Shown one piece after another: positions 1 to 8,135 of a DNA stretch of 64,000 bases (positions are counted from its first letter, which is position 1; every line of letters begins with the position of its first letter). The notes under the pieces were generated by a model. That model was not told the origin of the DNA. It was given only the letters and a program-made list of their open reading frames with translations, and ran no database searches. The position numbers and the translations under genes are program-made. This DNA is from an uncultured Spirochaetales bacterium (lineage in GTDB: Bacteria > Spirochaetota > Spirochaetia > JAFGXN01), in NCBI GenBank assembly GCA_949289575.1, contig CASEOG010000003.1, positions 248,001-312,000 of the forward strand, given 5' to 3'.

Positions 1-720
1 GAAATACTCGAATTCGACGGCTCCCTCCGTACCGATTCCGACCGTATAAAGCCGGATTCCCAATTCTTTTGCGGCGTCGGCTGCGGCCGTCGGAGAAATC
101 AGCGTATCGGTATTTTCTCCGTCAGTCAGCAGAATCAGAATCCGTTCCTCTGCCCCGCTGTTTTTCAGATGAGCCGCCGCAAGAGAAATCCCTCTTCCCG
201 GCGCCGTTCCGTCTCCCAATCTGCCGACCTGCAACGGTTCCAACCGCTCTTTGAAAAAAGAATAATTCATGGTCAGAGGAACCCTCATCACGGCCTGTCC
301 GCCGAAGGTTACCAGACCGACAGCATCATTTTCTCTCAGATCGATAAATTCGGCAATAACCTGTTTGGCTGCCTCAAACCGGTTTCCGGGAAAATCTTTT
401 GCGCTCATACTGGGCGATTCGTCCAGTACAAACAGAATATCCATTCCGCGGTTGAGAAAAATGCGCCGGTTATCGACATACGAAACGCCCGTTAAAGAAA
501 GAATCAGAAGCAGAACCGACATCCAATACCCTGCTTCCCCGAGAAAACGGAGAAAAGAAAAAAACCGCTGTCGGGGCTGAAATATAAACGGCCTCCGGCT
601 TCCGGTCCCGATGCTGAAGGTGATACAACCGCCGCGTTTTTTCCAGAAATAACGCAAATAAAGTCCGAGGGGTATCGGAAGGAGAAAAAGAAGAAAAAAA
701 GGCTGTTCGAACGAGATCAA
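1..720 (-). CDS. batA: BatA-like VWA-domain membrane protein, C-terminus outside window
   Basis: Reading the minus strand from TTG at 720 gives an open frame of 240 codons that leaves the window at base 1. It starts with a hydrophobic segment (residues 8-22), has a second one around 66-80, then a von Willebrand factor A domain. The MIDAS motif DESPS lies at residues 100-104 and a later LTDGENTDT segment is typical of VWA folds. In the Bat family these inner-membrane proteins work with MoxR ATPases; the exact function is unsettled. The TTG start overlaps the TGA of the upstream gene (TTGA) and has a good Shine-Dalgarno (GGGGAGGAAG). It is the fifth gene of the argJ-moxR-DUF58-BatD-like-batA run. 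BatB would be an alternative name, but its position and the N-terminal helices favour BatA. Confidence 0.82.
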   Translation of the reverse strand, partial: MISFEQPFFLLFLLPIPLGLYLRYFWKKRGGCITFSIGTGSRRPFIFQPRQRFFSFLRFLGEAGYWMSVLLLILSLTGVSYVDNRRIFLNRGMDILFVLDESPSMSAKDFPGNRFEAAKQVIAEFIDLRENDAVGLVTFGGQAVMRVPLTMNYSFFKERLEPLQVGRLGDGTAPGRGISLAAAHLKNSGAEERILILLTDGENTDTLISPTAAADAAKELGIRLYTVGIGTEGAVEFEYF

Positions 721-1601
721 ATTTTCTTCCTCCCCGTCACACATTCTTCGATTTTTCCCGCAATTTCCCGAATGCGGACCAAATCTTTTTTCTCCCGGGA
801 AATTCCTTCGGTTTTTGCCCCGAAACGAACCGCGTCGCTGTGTTCCATAATATCGGCCGCCGTACGGCACGCCTCCGGATCGTCGAGATAAGCCGATAAA
901 CGCTCACTCATCTCACGGGTCATGACAATAAAAAAGTTCTCCCCCGTTCTCACTGTCAGATAACGGCGGAAAATTTTTGTTAACTCATTATACAGCTGTC
1001 GGGAATCCATAAAATCAACCGACTTTTCCAGGTTCCGGCAGGCCGAAGAAAAAATCCGGTACGGATTCCGACGAAAGAGGCGGACAGCCATCTGCTTCAG
1101 CCGTTTTTTCATTCCGGGCAAAAAAGCCAGCAGAAAAACAGGAATCAGCATCAGCAGGCAGGAACCGACCGCAAGTCCGATATACAGTCCGCGCAGACGG
1201 TAAACCGGCGAAGGCGATTCCATGGAGGGTGATTCCCCTTTCGCGAAGAGAGACAGAACCGTCACTCTGATACCGGAAATCTCGAAATCACCGCATTTGA
1301 CAGCGGGAAGATAAAAAAACCCGACTGTGTACGGAGAAAAAAGAATGTCGATTACGGCCCGTTCTCCCTCATCCTGAACCGTAACGGACCGCACCGTCAC
1401 ACTGCCCGACTGCGGAAGCGTTTCGGGCAAAGGAGGAAGACACTGCGCCGATAAATCTTTTCCGATAATCAGACGGCAGGTCACCTCATCTCCGATAAAT
1501 ATCCTGTCGGGATAAAACGAAATGTCCTCAACCCGGTAAACCGCCGAAAAAAGAGGCACGGAAAAAAATATCAAAAAAAGAAAGAGCCCCGTTTTTTTCA
1601 T
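717..1601 (-). CDS. BatD-like membrane protein of the MoxR/Bat operon
   Basis: 294 residues. A signal peptide (hydrophobic residues 4-20) is followed by a beta-rich extracytoplasmic region, one strong membrane helix near residues 150-170, and a basic cytoplasmic tail of about 110 residues. I do not recognise a catalytic motif. The architecture (secreted beta domain, one helix, cytoplasmic helical tail) and its place between a DUF58 gene and batA resemble the BatD/DUF4381-type partners of MoxR systems. It overlaps its neighbours by 4 bp on both sides, so translation is probably coupled. The family call rests on context and architecture rather than on a signature motif. Confidence 0.65.
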   Translation of the reverse strand: MKKTGLFLFLIFFSVPLFSAVYRVEDISFYPDRIFIGDEVTCRLIIGKDLSAQCLPPLPETLPQSGSVTVRSVTVQDEGERAVIDILFSPYTVGFFYLPAVKCGDFEISGIRVTVLSLFAKGESPSMESPSPVYRLRGLYIGLAVGSCLLMLIPVFLLAFLPGMKKRLKQMAVRLFRRNPYRIFSSACRNLEKSVDFMDSRQLYNELTKIFRRYLTVRTGENFFIVMTREMSERLSAYLDDPEACRTAADIMEHSDAVRFGAKTEGISREKKDLVRIREIAGKIEECVTGRKKI

Positions 1602-2473
1602 CTTCGCCCCGCTTCTCCGAAAGCTGCCATCAGTTTTGCAACCGGGTCGTCATCCGTCGAAACCGTCAGAACACGTATTTTCCGGCGGGCACAGATTTCT
1701 TCCCAAAAATAAAACTGATTTTTCCAGTATTGTCTGTATTCTTCCTGAACCCGGCGGTTTATGTTGCTGATAACAACCGTTCTGCCGCTTTCGGGATCAC
1801 GATATTCGACAGTTCCCTGCCCCGGAATCCGCTCATCGGACGGATCCGCCAGCCGTATGGCTATCACCTCGTGTTTACGGGAAAGCAGCGTCAGTTCTTT
1901 CCATCCCGACTGATATTTGAAATCGGAAATAATAAAGACGACTCCCTTTTTCTTCATTTCCTTGTAGGCAATACGGACGGCGCTGCTCAAATCGGACCCG
2001 CTGCCGGTCGGTTTCAGACGCAGAAGATGATTAACCAGCTGCGGCACACTGTTGCGGCCCCTGACAGCCGGAATCCACTTTTCGATACGGTCGGAGAAAA
2101 AGGCCGCTCCGATACGGTCGTTGTTTGTCACGGCACTGTAAGCCAGCAGCGCCGCAATTCGCGCGGCGACATTCCGTCTCGAAAGACGACCGATACCCGA
2201 ATCGATTGACGGCGACACATCAATCAGAAAATAAACATTTAACTCTCTTTCTTCTCTGAACTTTTTCGAATAGGGAACCGGCATTCGCGACGTCACATTC
2301 CAGTCAATGTTGCGGACATCATCTCCCGGAACATATTCACGCACTTCGTCGAATTCGAGCCCGACCCCTTTAAAAGCCGTTCTGTAATTCCCCGAAAGAA
2401 CACCCTCGGTCAGCTTCTTCGAAAAAAGAGAAAAATTTTTTAATTTTTTTCCGATTCTGTACGAGGGATCCAT
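1598..2473 (-). CDS. DUF58 domain protein with VWA-like fold
   Basis: 291 residues, cytoplasmic, no signal peptide. The DUF58 signature is clear: YVPGDDVRNIDWNVTSR at about residues 48-63, then a VWA-like core with DVSPS at 85-89 in place of the MIDAS motif. DUF58 proteins are encoded next to MoxR AAA+ ATPases throughout bacteria and are thought to act as their partners or adaptors. It starts 2 nt after the moxR stop and overlaps the next gene by 4 bp, so it belongs to the same transcript. Length is typical for the family. Confidence 0.9.
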   Translation of the reverse strand: MDPSYRIGKKLKNFSLFSKKLTEGVLSGNYRTAFKGVGLEFDEVREYVPGDDVRNIDWNVTSRMPVPYSKKFREERELNVYFLIDVSPSIDSGIGRLSRRNVAARIAALLAYSAVTNNDRIGAAFFSDRIEKWIPAVRGRNSVPQLVNHLLRLKPTGSGSDLSSAVRIAYKEMKKKGVVFIISDFKYQSGWKELTLLSRKHEVIAIRLADPSDERIPGQGTVEYRDPESGRTVVISNINRRVQEEYRQYWKNQFYFWEEICARRKIRVLTVSTDDDPVAKLMAAFGEAGRR

Positions 2474-2475
2474 CG

Positions 2476-3450
2476 TCAGGGCAGTCTGACCTCTTTCAGA
2501 ATCATCGAAATGATATCATCCGTTGTTTTTTCTTCCGAATCGGCCTCATACGAAGGAACAATCCGGTGTCTCAAAACATTCATTAAGACAGCCTTAACAT
2601 CATCCGGCACAACAAAGGAACGACCCTCCGTCAGAGCATTGATTTTCGAACAGCGGTAAAGAGCCAGCGTCGCCCGCGGCGAAGCTCCGTATTCGATATA
2701 TTTGGCATATTCTTTTTCGAAAACATTGGTTTCACGCGTCGCGGTCACCAGACGGACAATATAATCTTCGATTTTTTCATCAACCATAATCAAATCGGCG
2801 GTCCGGCGCAGCGATTCGATATCCTGCGGAGTCAGAATTTTTTTCGGCTTTTGCGCCTCTCCGCGCCCCATCCGATGCAGAATCACCAGTTCTTCTTTCG
2901 GCGAGGGATACCCCACTTTCAGCTTCATCAAAAAGCGGTCGAGCTGGGCTTCGGGCAGAGGGTAAGTTCCGTCCTGCTCTATCGGATTCTGTGTTGCCAG
3001 CACAAAGAACGGCTTCGGCAGTTCGTAACTGTTTTCCCCCAGCGTCACCTGGCGTTCTTCCATCGCTTCGAGGAGGGCCGACTGAACCTTTGCCGGCGCA
3101 CGGTTGATTTCATCCGCCAAAACAATGTTCGAAAAAATCGGTCCGCGGCGGGCCGTAAATTCTCCCGACTGCTGCCGGTAAACCATGGTTCCGATAATAT
3201 CGGCAGGGAGCAGATCGGGCGTAAACTGAATCCGTTTAAAACCGCACTCGATGACTTCCGCCAGCGTTTTGACGGCCAGTGTTTTGGCCAATCCGGGCAG
3301 ACCTTCGAGAAGGACATGTCCGCCGGCCAGAATAGCGGTCATCAGTCCCCGAATCATTTCATCCTGACCGACGACAACCTTTTGAATTTCCGTCATTACG
3401 GAATCGATTTTCTGTTTTCCCTGTTCTATTTCTCTTTCTGTTTCGCTCAT
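2476..3450 (-). CDS. moxR: MoxR-family AAA+ ATPase
   Basis: 324 residues. Walker A is GLPGLAKT at residues 50-57, followed by the Walker B segment ([21 protein letters not shown]) and sensor-1 region ([21 protein letters not shown]) that are diagnostic of MoxR. These cytoplasmic chaperone-like ATPases act with VWA-domain proteins, here the DUF58 and BatA products encoded just downstream. Its ATG follows the argJ stop by 6 nt, so it is probably read from the argJ promoter. Complete and of normal length. Confidence 0.95.
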   Translation of the reverse strand: MSETEREIEQGKQKIDSVMTEIQKVVVGQDEMIRGLMTAILAGGHVLLEGLPGLAKTLAVKTLAEVIECGFKRIQFTPDLLPADIIGTMVYRQQSGEFTARRGPIFSNIVLADEINRAPAKVQSALLEAMEERQVTLGENSYELPKPFFVLATQNPIEQDGTYPLPEAQLDRFLMKLKVGYPSPKEELVILHRMGRGEAQKPKKILTPQDIESLRRTADLIMVDEKIEDYIVRLVTATRETNVFEKEYAKYIEYGASPRATLALYRCSKINALTEGRSFVVPDDVKAVLMNVLRHRIVPSYEADSEEKTTDDIISMILKEVRLP

Positions 3451-3456
3451 CGTTTT

Positions 3457-4740
3457 TCACGACCGGTAATCGGCGTTCTCCTTTACGTAATCATAAGTTA
3501 AATCGGCCCCGGTTACCGTAGCGGCACCGTTTCCCAATCCCAAAGTAATATCGATTTCGACACATTTTTCATGCTCCGGGTAGCGGGCTGCCGTCGGGTT
3601 GATTTGACGGGACTTCAAATACTGCGAAAGATAGCGTTCGCTTTCTTCATCCAAGGCAAAAGCGCCGTTCGCAAACACCACTCTTTGACCGAGACTGACG
3701 GTGACTTTTTGCGGGTCGAGCGGCACACCGCGGTTGCCGTACTCGTCGCCCAGGGACGAAACCAGCCGTCCGACGTTGGGGTCGTTTCCGAAAACAGCCG
3801 TTTTCACCAGCGGCGAATTGACAACCGCTTTTCCGGCGCGCTTCGCATCGGCATCATCGACCGCACCCGCAACCCGCACTTTGATGACATGCTGCACACC
3901 CTCTCCGTTGCGCACTATATCTTCCGCCAAAGCGGTACAGACCCCTTTCAACGCATTCGCAAAAGCCTCATACGGCACAGCCGCCTTCCTTCCCGAACTC
4001 AACGCCAGCACGGTGTCGCTGGTACTCTGATCGCTGTCAACCGATATCGCATTAAAACTGCCTTCGACGGCGGCTGCCAACGCGTTCTGCAGTTCTTCGC
4101 GGGAAACGGCAATATCGGTCATCACAAAACAGAGCATTGTTGCCATATTCGGCTCGATCATTCCGGCCCCTTTGGCAACCGCCGTAATAAACCCGTCGCC
4201 GACCGCCGCCGACCGCACCTTCGGAAACAGATCGGTCGTCATAATCGCCTGCGCCAGCGACACCACCGTTCCCGTCCCGCAGGCAGCGGCAAGAGACGGA
4301 ACCGCTTCCTTCATCGCCTCTTTGGGAAGCTTCCAGCCGATAATCCCGGTCGATGCCGGGAACAACGAATCGCCGGGAACACCGAGAGACTCTCCCAAAA
4401 CGGCAAGAATCTCTTCGGCATCCTCTTCTCCTCCGGGGGCACACACATTGGAAATCTTATTGTTTATCAGAACACCGGAAACCGGCTTACCGGCTGCCAG
4501 CCGCCGCCGGCCGATTTTCACCGGAGCGCCGGGAAATGCGTTGCGTGTAAAAACAGCCGCATACGATTCGGTCGGCCGATCCAAAGCAATCAGGGAAAGA
4601 TTCATTTCGAGAGGCAGAGAAACCGCTCTCTCTGCCGGAAAAAACGATACCGTCTGCGTCGAAACACGAAAACCGTCGGGTAAAACCGCACGGTCGCTTA
4701 ATTTTGACAAATAGTCATGCCGATCTGCATATTCGCTCAT
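3457..4740 (-). CDS. argJ: Glutamate N-acetyltransferase / amino-acid acetyltransferase ArgJ
   Basis: 427 residues from the preferred ATG. ArgJ transfers acetyl from N-acetylornithine to glutamate (and in bifunctional forms from acetyl-CoA) in arginine synthesis, and cleaves itself into two chains. The autocleavage site EPNMATML is present, with Thr201 as the expected nucleophile, and GTGTVV at 155-160 fits the oxyanion region. An in-frame ATG seven codons upstream lies beyond the TATAAT box, so transcripts would begin downstream of it. I therefore start at MSEYADRHDY, only 7 nt from the -10 box. No other arginine gene is nearby; the next gene downstream, 6 nt away, is moxR. Confidence 0.93.
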   Translation of the reverse strand: MSEYADRHDYLSKLSDRAVLPDGFRVSTQTVSFFPAERAVSLPLEMNLSLIALDRPTESYAAVFTRNAFPGAPVKIGRRRLAAGKPVSGVLINNKISNVCAPGGEEDAEEILAVLGESLGVPGDSLFPASTGIIGWKLPKEAMKEAVPSLAAACGTGTVVSLAQAIMTTDLFPKVRSAAVGDGFITAVAKGAGMIEPNMATMLCFVMTDIAVSREELQNALAAAVEGSFNAISVDSDQSTSDTVLALSSGRKAAVPYEAFANALKGVCTALAEDIVRNGEGVQHVIKVRVAGAVDDADAKRAGKAVVNSPLVKTAVFGNDPNVGRLVSSLGDEYGNRGVPLDPQKVTVSLGQRVVFANGAFALDEESERYLSQYLKSRQINPTAARYPEHEKCVEIDITLGLGNGAATVTGADLTYDYVKENADYRS

Positions 4741-4747
4741 ATCTTCC

Positions 4748-4775
4748 ATTATACCAGACAAACCTTTTTTGTAAA
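4748..4775 (-). promoter_or_regulatory. argJ operon promoter, leaderless type
   Basis: On the minus strand: TTTACA (4775-4770), 16-nt spacer, perfect TATAAT (4753-4748), then 7 nt to the argJ ATG at 4740. The usual start of transcription, 6-8 nt past the -10 box, falls on the start codon. Confidence 0.8.
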
Positions 4776-4815
4776 AGTGTTTTCATTAAGAATTCAATGA
4801 GGGGAGAAAAAGCGG

Positions 4816-4844
4816 TTGCGATTTTTCTGTCGGGCGTTTATAAT
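4816..4844 (+). promoter_or_regulatory. Promoter of the alpha/beta hydrolase gene, leaderless type
   Basis: TTGCGA (4816-4821), 17-nt spacer, perfect TATAAT (4839-4844), then 6 nt (GAAATT) to the ATG at 4851. There is no room for a Shine-Dalgarno on the predicted mRNA. It is divergent from the argJ promoter about 40 bp away. Confidence 0.8.
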
Positions 4845-4850
4845 GAAATT

Positions 4851-5792
4851 ATGCTTGCTGTTATCGTTATTATTGCCGCAACGGTCGTTCTTTTCATTTC
4901 GGCGGTCGGATTTTATGCCAATTCACTGCTCTTTTTCCGGGAAAAAGTCAGCCCCGTCGATCCCGAACCGGATAAATGTTTCGATCCGAAAACACGCCCC
5001 GTCGCCCTCACCGCCCCCGGACACAAAAAAGCGGTGATTCTGGTACACGGCTTTCCTTCTTCGCCGTCGGCTTACCGAAAAGCGGGCGATCTCTATTTTA
5101 AAGCCGGCTACGACGTTTTTATTCCGCTGCTGCCCGGCTTCGGAACCTCACCCGATGATTTTGTCAAAACAAATTTTTCGCAGTGGTTCGACTACCTGTG
5201 CCGCTTTTACGAAGAAAAACGGGCCGCTTATCCGCATCTTTTCGTCAACGGAACCTCGATGGGAGGATCTCTGACGCTGAAGCTGGCCGAACGGTACTCG
5301 AACACCGAAAAGGCCCCCGATGCCGTGGTGACGGCGGCCGCGCCGGTTTTCCTCAACAAAATCCGGCTCGGGGTGATGCGTCAGCCGGGAATGTACATCA
5401 TAAAACTGATTGCCCCCTTTGTTTCGAAAATCGGAGCCGGCCTCAACAACGGCAAACCGCAAGGCGGCGTCAACGGCGACGAAGAGTGGCGCGGCTACAC
5501 CGGGCTGTACCCGAAACAGACATACAGCCTCTATATGAACCTGAAACAAATCGAACGGGATCTGAAAAAAATCACCGTTCCGATTCTGATGATGCACTCG
5601 AAACAGGACCGAACCGTTCCGTTTGCCAATCTGTTCTACATCGCCGCCCGCCTGGGAACCCCGGAAGTGACCTGCCGCATCATCGATTCGGGCACATTTG
5701 ATTATACACACCACTGTCTGTTTATGTACGACAGCCTGCGGGAACGGCTTGTCAACGAAACTGTTGCTTTTTTTGAGGAGGTCTCCGAATGA
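4851..5792 (+). CDS. Membrane-anchored alpha/beta hydrolase (lipase/esterase-like)
   Basis: 313 residues. An N-terminal membrane helix (residues 2-20) precedes an alpha/beta-hydrolase domain. Visible elements: VHGFPSS (oxyanion loop, about 65-71), nucleophile elbow GTSMGG with Ser136, a late HSKQDRTVP carrying the likely acid Asp, and a C-terminal THH with the likely catalytic His. This resembles carboxylesterase or monoacylglycerol-lipase-like enzymes; the substrate cannot be told. A longer reading frame upstream is open, but its extra residues would lie ahead of the promoter, so I start at MLAVIVIIAA. The TGA overlaps the ATG of the following lipoprotein gene, so the two are coupled. Confidence 0.85.
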   Translation: MLAVIVIIAATVVLFISAVGFYANSLLFFREKVSPVDPEPDKCFDPKTRPVALTAPGHKKAVILVHGFPSSPSAYRKAGDLYFKAGYDVFIPLLPGFGTSPDDFVKTNFSQWFDYLCRFYEEKRAAYPHLFVNGTSMGGSLTLKLAERYSNTEKAPDAVVTAAAPVFLNKIRLGVMRQPGMYIIKLIAPFVSKIGAGLNNGKPQGGVNGDEEWRGYTGLYPKQTYSLYMNLKQIERDLKKITVPILMMHSKQDRTVPFANLFYIAARLGTPEVTCRIIDSGTFDYTHHCLFMYDSLRERLVNETVAFFEEVSE

Positions 5793-6247
5793 AAAAGATT
5801 TTACCGCTGTTAAACACAGTCTGTCTGGCCGCACTCTTGGCCGGATGCCGCACCTTTCCGGAGTACAGCGACGGCGCCACGCGGTATGACAATCTGGTTT
5901 ACGCCTCCGACTGGCGCTTCATCGTCGTTCCGCAGGAAGTCGAAAAAAATCTGCCCCGCCCCGGGCGGATCTTTCCCTCATTACCGGAATACGAACGGCT
6001 TTTCCGGCAGGCCGAAAGACTGCCTCTCCTGAAAGAGAAACTGCTCACCGAAGAATCGCCTCTGACAGTTGCCGACTTTCTTCTCGAATGCGACAGTCTG
6101 ATCGGAGAACTCTCGAAAATCGACCCGGTTGCCGATTTCCGCTGTACCTCGGGCGTGAAAAACAGCCCCCGAATTTACGAAGAAAGAGACCGTTTGATTC
6201 GGAAACTGAAGGAATTCAGAAAGGAACTGGAGGGCCCGGCTATATAG
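5789..6247 (+). CDS. Lipoprotein of unknown function
   Basis: 152 residues. The signal peptide ends in a lipobox (LLAGC, Cys at about residue 20), so the product should be lipid-anchored in the envelope. The mature part is charged and mostly helical. I do not recognise a family. The ATG overlaps the hydrolase stop (ATGA) and is preceded by GAGGAGG, giving tight coupling to the membrane hydrolase and suggesting a joint role at the envelope. Its 3' end overlaps the 3' end of the convergent 631-residue gene by 8 bp. Confidence 0.8.
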   Translation: MKKILPLLNTVCLAALLAGCRTFPEYSDGATRYDNLVYASDWRFIVVPQEVEKNLPRPGRIFPSLPEYERLFRQAERLPLLKEKLLTEESPLTVADFLLECDSLIGELSKIDPVADFRCTSGVKNSPRIYEERDRLIRKLKEFRKELEGPAI

Positions 6248-8135
6248 GCCGAAGCTCTCCCAGCAGTTTGATAATATAAACCGACATATACCGAACCAGC
6301 GAATCTTTATCCTTAATGGCATCAAAGGCCTGCGCCCGACTGAGATTCAGGGCAATATTTTCCACCCGCTCCCGATTCGGCGGATTTGTTATAAAACTCC
6401 GTTTCAGTTTTCTCACATAATCTCTGATAAACGAATTGACATCTTCCACCAGATTGCGTTTGGCGACCGCATCGATGAGAGGATTCCACTTCTCTATCAG
6501 ATTCTCCAGTTCCGTTTCGACTGTTGTGCCGGGAACAAGAAACTGTTCTTTTAAAATTTCGACCGAATTCCCGAGACTGTTGTTATCCGAAACCTTCTGA
6601 AAATCTTTGACATTTTTATGCTTCTTTTTCCGGAGGTCTTCCTTCATCGCCTTTCTGGTCGAACGCGACATAATCAGCTGCCTGAAAAACAGAACCAGAA
6701 AACGCAGCACCTTACTGCTTTTCCAGACCGGGACCATCGTCTTCACATCGCGAAACAGTTCTTTACGGGATATATTGAACAACCGGGACAAAGGCAGAAT
6801 CTGCTGATTGAGTTCGTCGATATACAGCATGATAATCGCCTTCTGTTTGTCTCCGATTCCCGGGAATTTCTGAATCTGCTTCAAAAGCGAATAGTTCAGA
6901 AGGGCATAAAAATTGGCATAATGATCGATCAGATATTTTTTCAGAAGATTCTCGAAAACTTTATCATTTTCCATCTCATCCGTCAGTTCGCACTGTTCCA
7001 AATCATTAATCCACTTCCGGCGCAAATCTTCATACATATCGTTTCTGATAATCTTAAGATTTTCCTCGAGAAAAATCGGAACAATTTTATACAATATGAA
7101 AACTTCCTGCTGATGCGCGTTTTTGACCGTCAGAAGCTGCGGCGGCCGCTGTTCGTCTTCTTCCAACATCGAGCGGATAAACGATTCGTACGACTCCCTG
7201 CCGACCTTTTTATAAAGAAGGTTCTCCTTCTCATCCTTAAATTCCATAATATCGGCAACCGTAAACAGATACGGCGACCGCGACAACGCTTTCATCAGAT
7301 CATTGCGGCACACTTCGATAGCCGCCTCTTTCTGAAAACAGCCTTTGCAGTAAACATTATAATAGCCGAGCAGAAACGCCGCCTGCGCAAAGACATAATC
7401 GGTATCGTTGGAAGTCTGCCTCGTACCGTATTCTTTGACGATCGTACTGGCCAAAACGGTCCAAAATTTAAACGTAAAGGTATTGGTCCGTCTCAGCGAC
7501 TCGACCGCTTCCGACGGCTTTTTGACAATCTTGGAAAGCATAAGAGCCACACCGCTCTGTTCGGCCACCAGCGTCGTATTCAGCTTCGATCTCATGTATT
7601 CGTAATTGTTTTCGTTTTTGAAAAAATACTGTATTTTTTCGACACAGAACTTAATCAGCTCGTACTCCAGCATATCCTTAAAAACGAGCATCGGATGGTC
7701 GAATTCCTTAAACTCCAGCTGAAGAATCGGGCGGGTCACGGCCAGATTGTTTTCGAGAAGCCGCACGAAATCGGCTTTCACATTTACCTTCTGAATCAGA
7801 GCCGGCGGACAGGGTACGCCGAACACGGACACATCGGGAAACGGAATGGAGTTATTGTTCTCCATATCCCGGTAAATTTTCTCCAGCTTTTCCTCGAAAT
7901 AGTGCTGGTAAACGACTTTGACAATTTCTCCCGTCTTGCTGTACCGTTCAAGTTTGATTTTTTCTTCATTTTGCAGTTTTGTCAAAGCCGCCGCAAAACG
8001 GTTCGGGTCCCAGCTTTGTCCCGCGGCAATGGCACTGTTACGGCACCTCAGCACCAGAGTTCCGTAATCGATGAGATTGTTGTTGTTTTCGAAGGCGAGC
8101 TGTTTAATCTGCTCGTATAACTGACTGGCGTCCAT
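6240..8135 (-). CDS. Conserved hypothetical protein co-transcribed with parE-parC
   Basis: 631 residues, soluble and helix-rich, without signal peptide, membrane helix or recognisable catalytic motif. The N-terminal 80 residues look like a winged-helix-type segment (inference only). The C-terminal third is very basic, with an RSTRKAMKEDLRKKKHK stretch near residues 495-511. The ATG starts directly after the parC TAG with no gap, so it is the third gene of the parE-parC operon. That placement hints at a role tied to chromosome topology or segregation, but the sequence itself does not show one. From memory it resembles uncharacterised spirochaetal proteins; this was not searched. Confidence 0.85.
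   Translation of the reverse strand: MDASQLYEQIKQLAFENNNNLIDYGTLVLRCRNSAIAAGQSWDPNRFAAALTKLQNEEKIKLERYSKTGEIVKVVYQHYFEEKLEKIYRDMENNNSIPFPDVSVFGVPCPPALIQKVNVKADFVRLLENNLAVTRPILQLEFKEFDHPMLVFKDMLEYELIKFCVEKIQYFFKNENNYEYMRSKLNTTLVAEQSGVALMLSKIVKKPSEAVESLRRTNTFTFKFWTVLASTIVKEYGTRQTSNDTDYVFAQAAFLLGYYNVYCKGCFQKEAAIEVCRNDLMKALSRSPYLFTVADIMEFKDEKENLLYKKVGRESYESFIRSMLEEDEQRPPQLLTVKNAHQQEVFILYKIVPIFLEENLKIIRNDMYEDLRRKWINDLEQCELTDEMENDKVFENLLKKYLIDHYANFYALLNYSLLKQIQKFPGIGDKQKAIIMLYIDELNQQILPLSRLFNISRKELFRDVKTMVPVWKSSKVLRFLVLFFRQLIMSRSTRKAMKEDLRKKKHKNVKDFQKVSDNNSLGNSVEILKEQFLVPGTTVETELENLIEKWNPLIDAVAKRNLVEDVNSFIRDYVRKLKRSFITNPPNRERVENIALNLSRAQAFDAIKDKDSLVRYMSVYIIKLLGELRPI

Noticed and set aside
4704-4850. 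Longer N-terminus for the alpha/beta hydrolase
   Set aside because: Those codons run through the argJ start and both divergent promoters; the membrane helix begins at the ATG at 4851.
6618-8120. Long open frame on the plus strand (500 codons)
   Set aside because: It lies opposite the 631-residue gene, which has operon context, and its product is low-complexity with no motif. Long antisense frames are common here because of codon bias.
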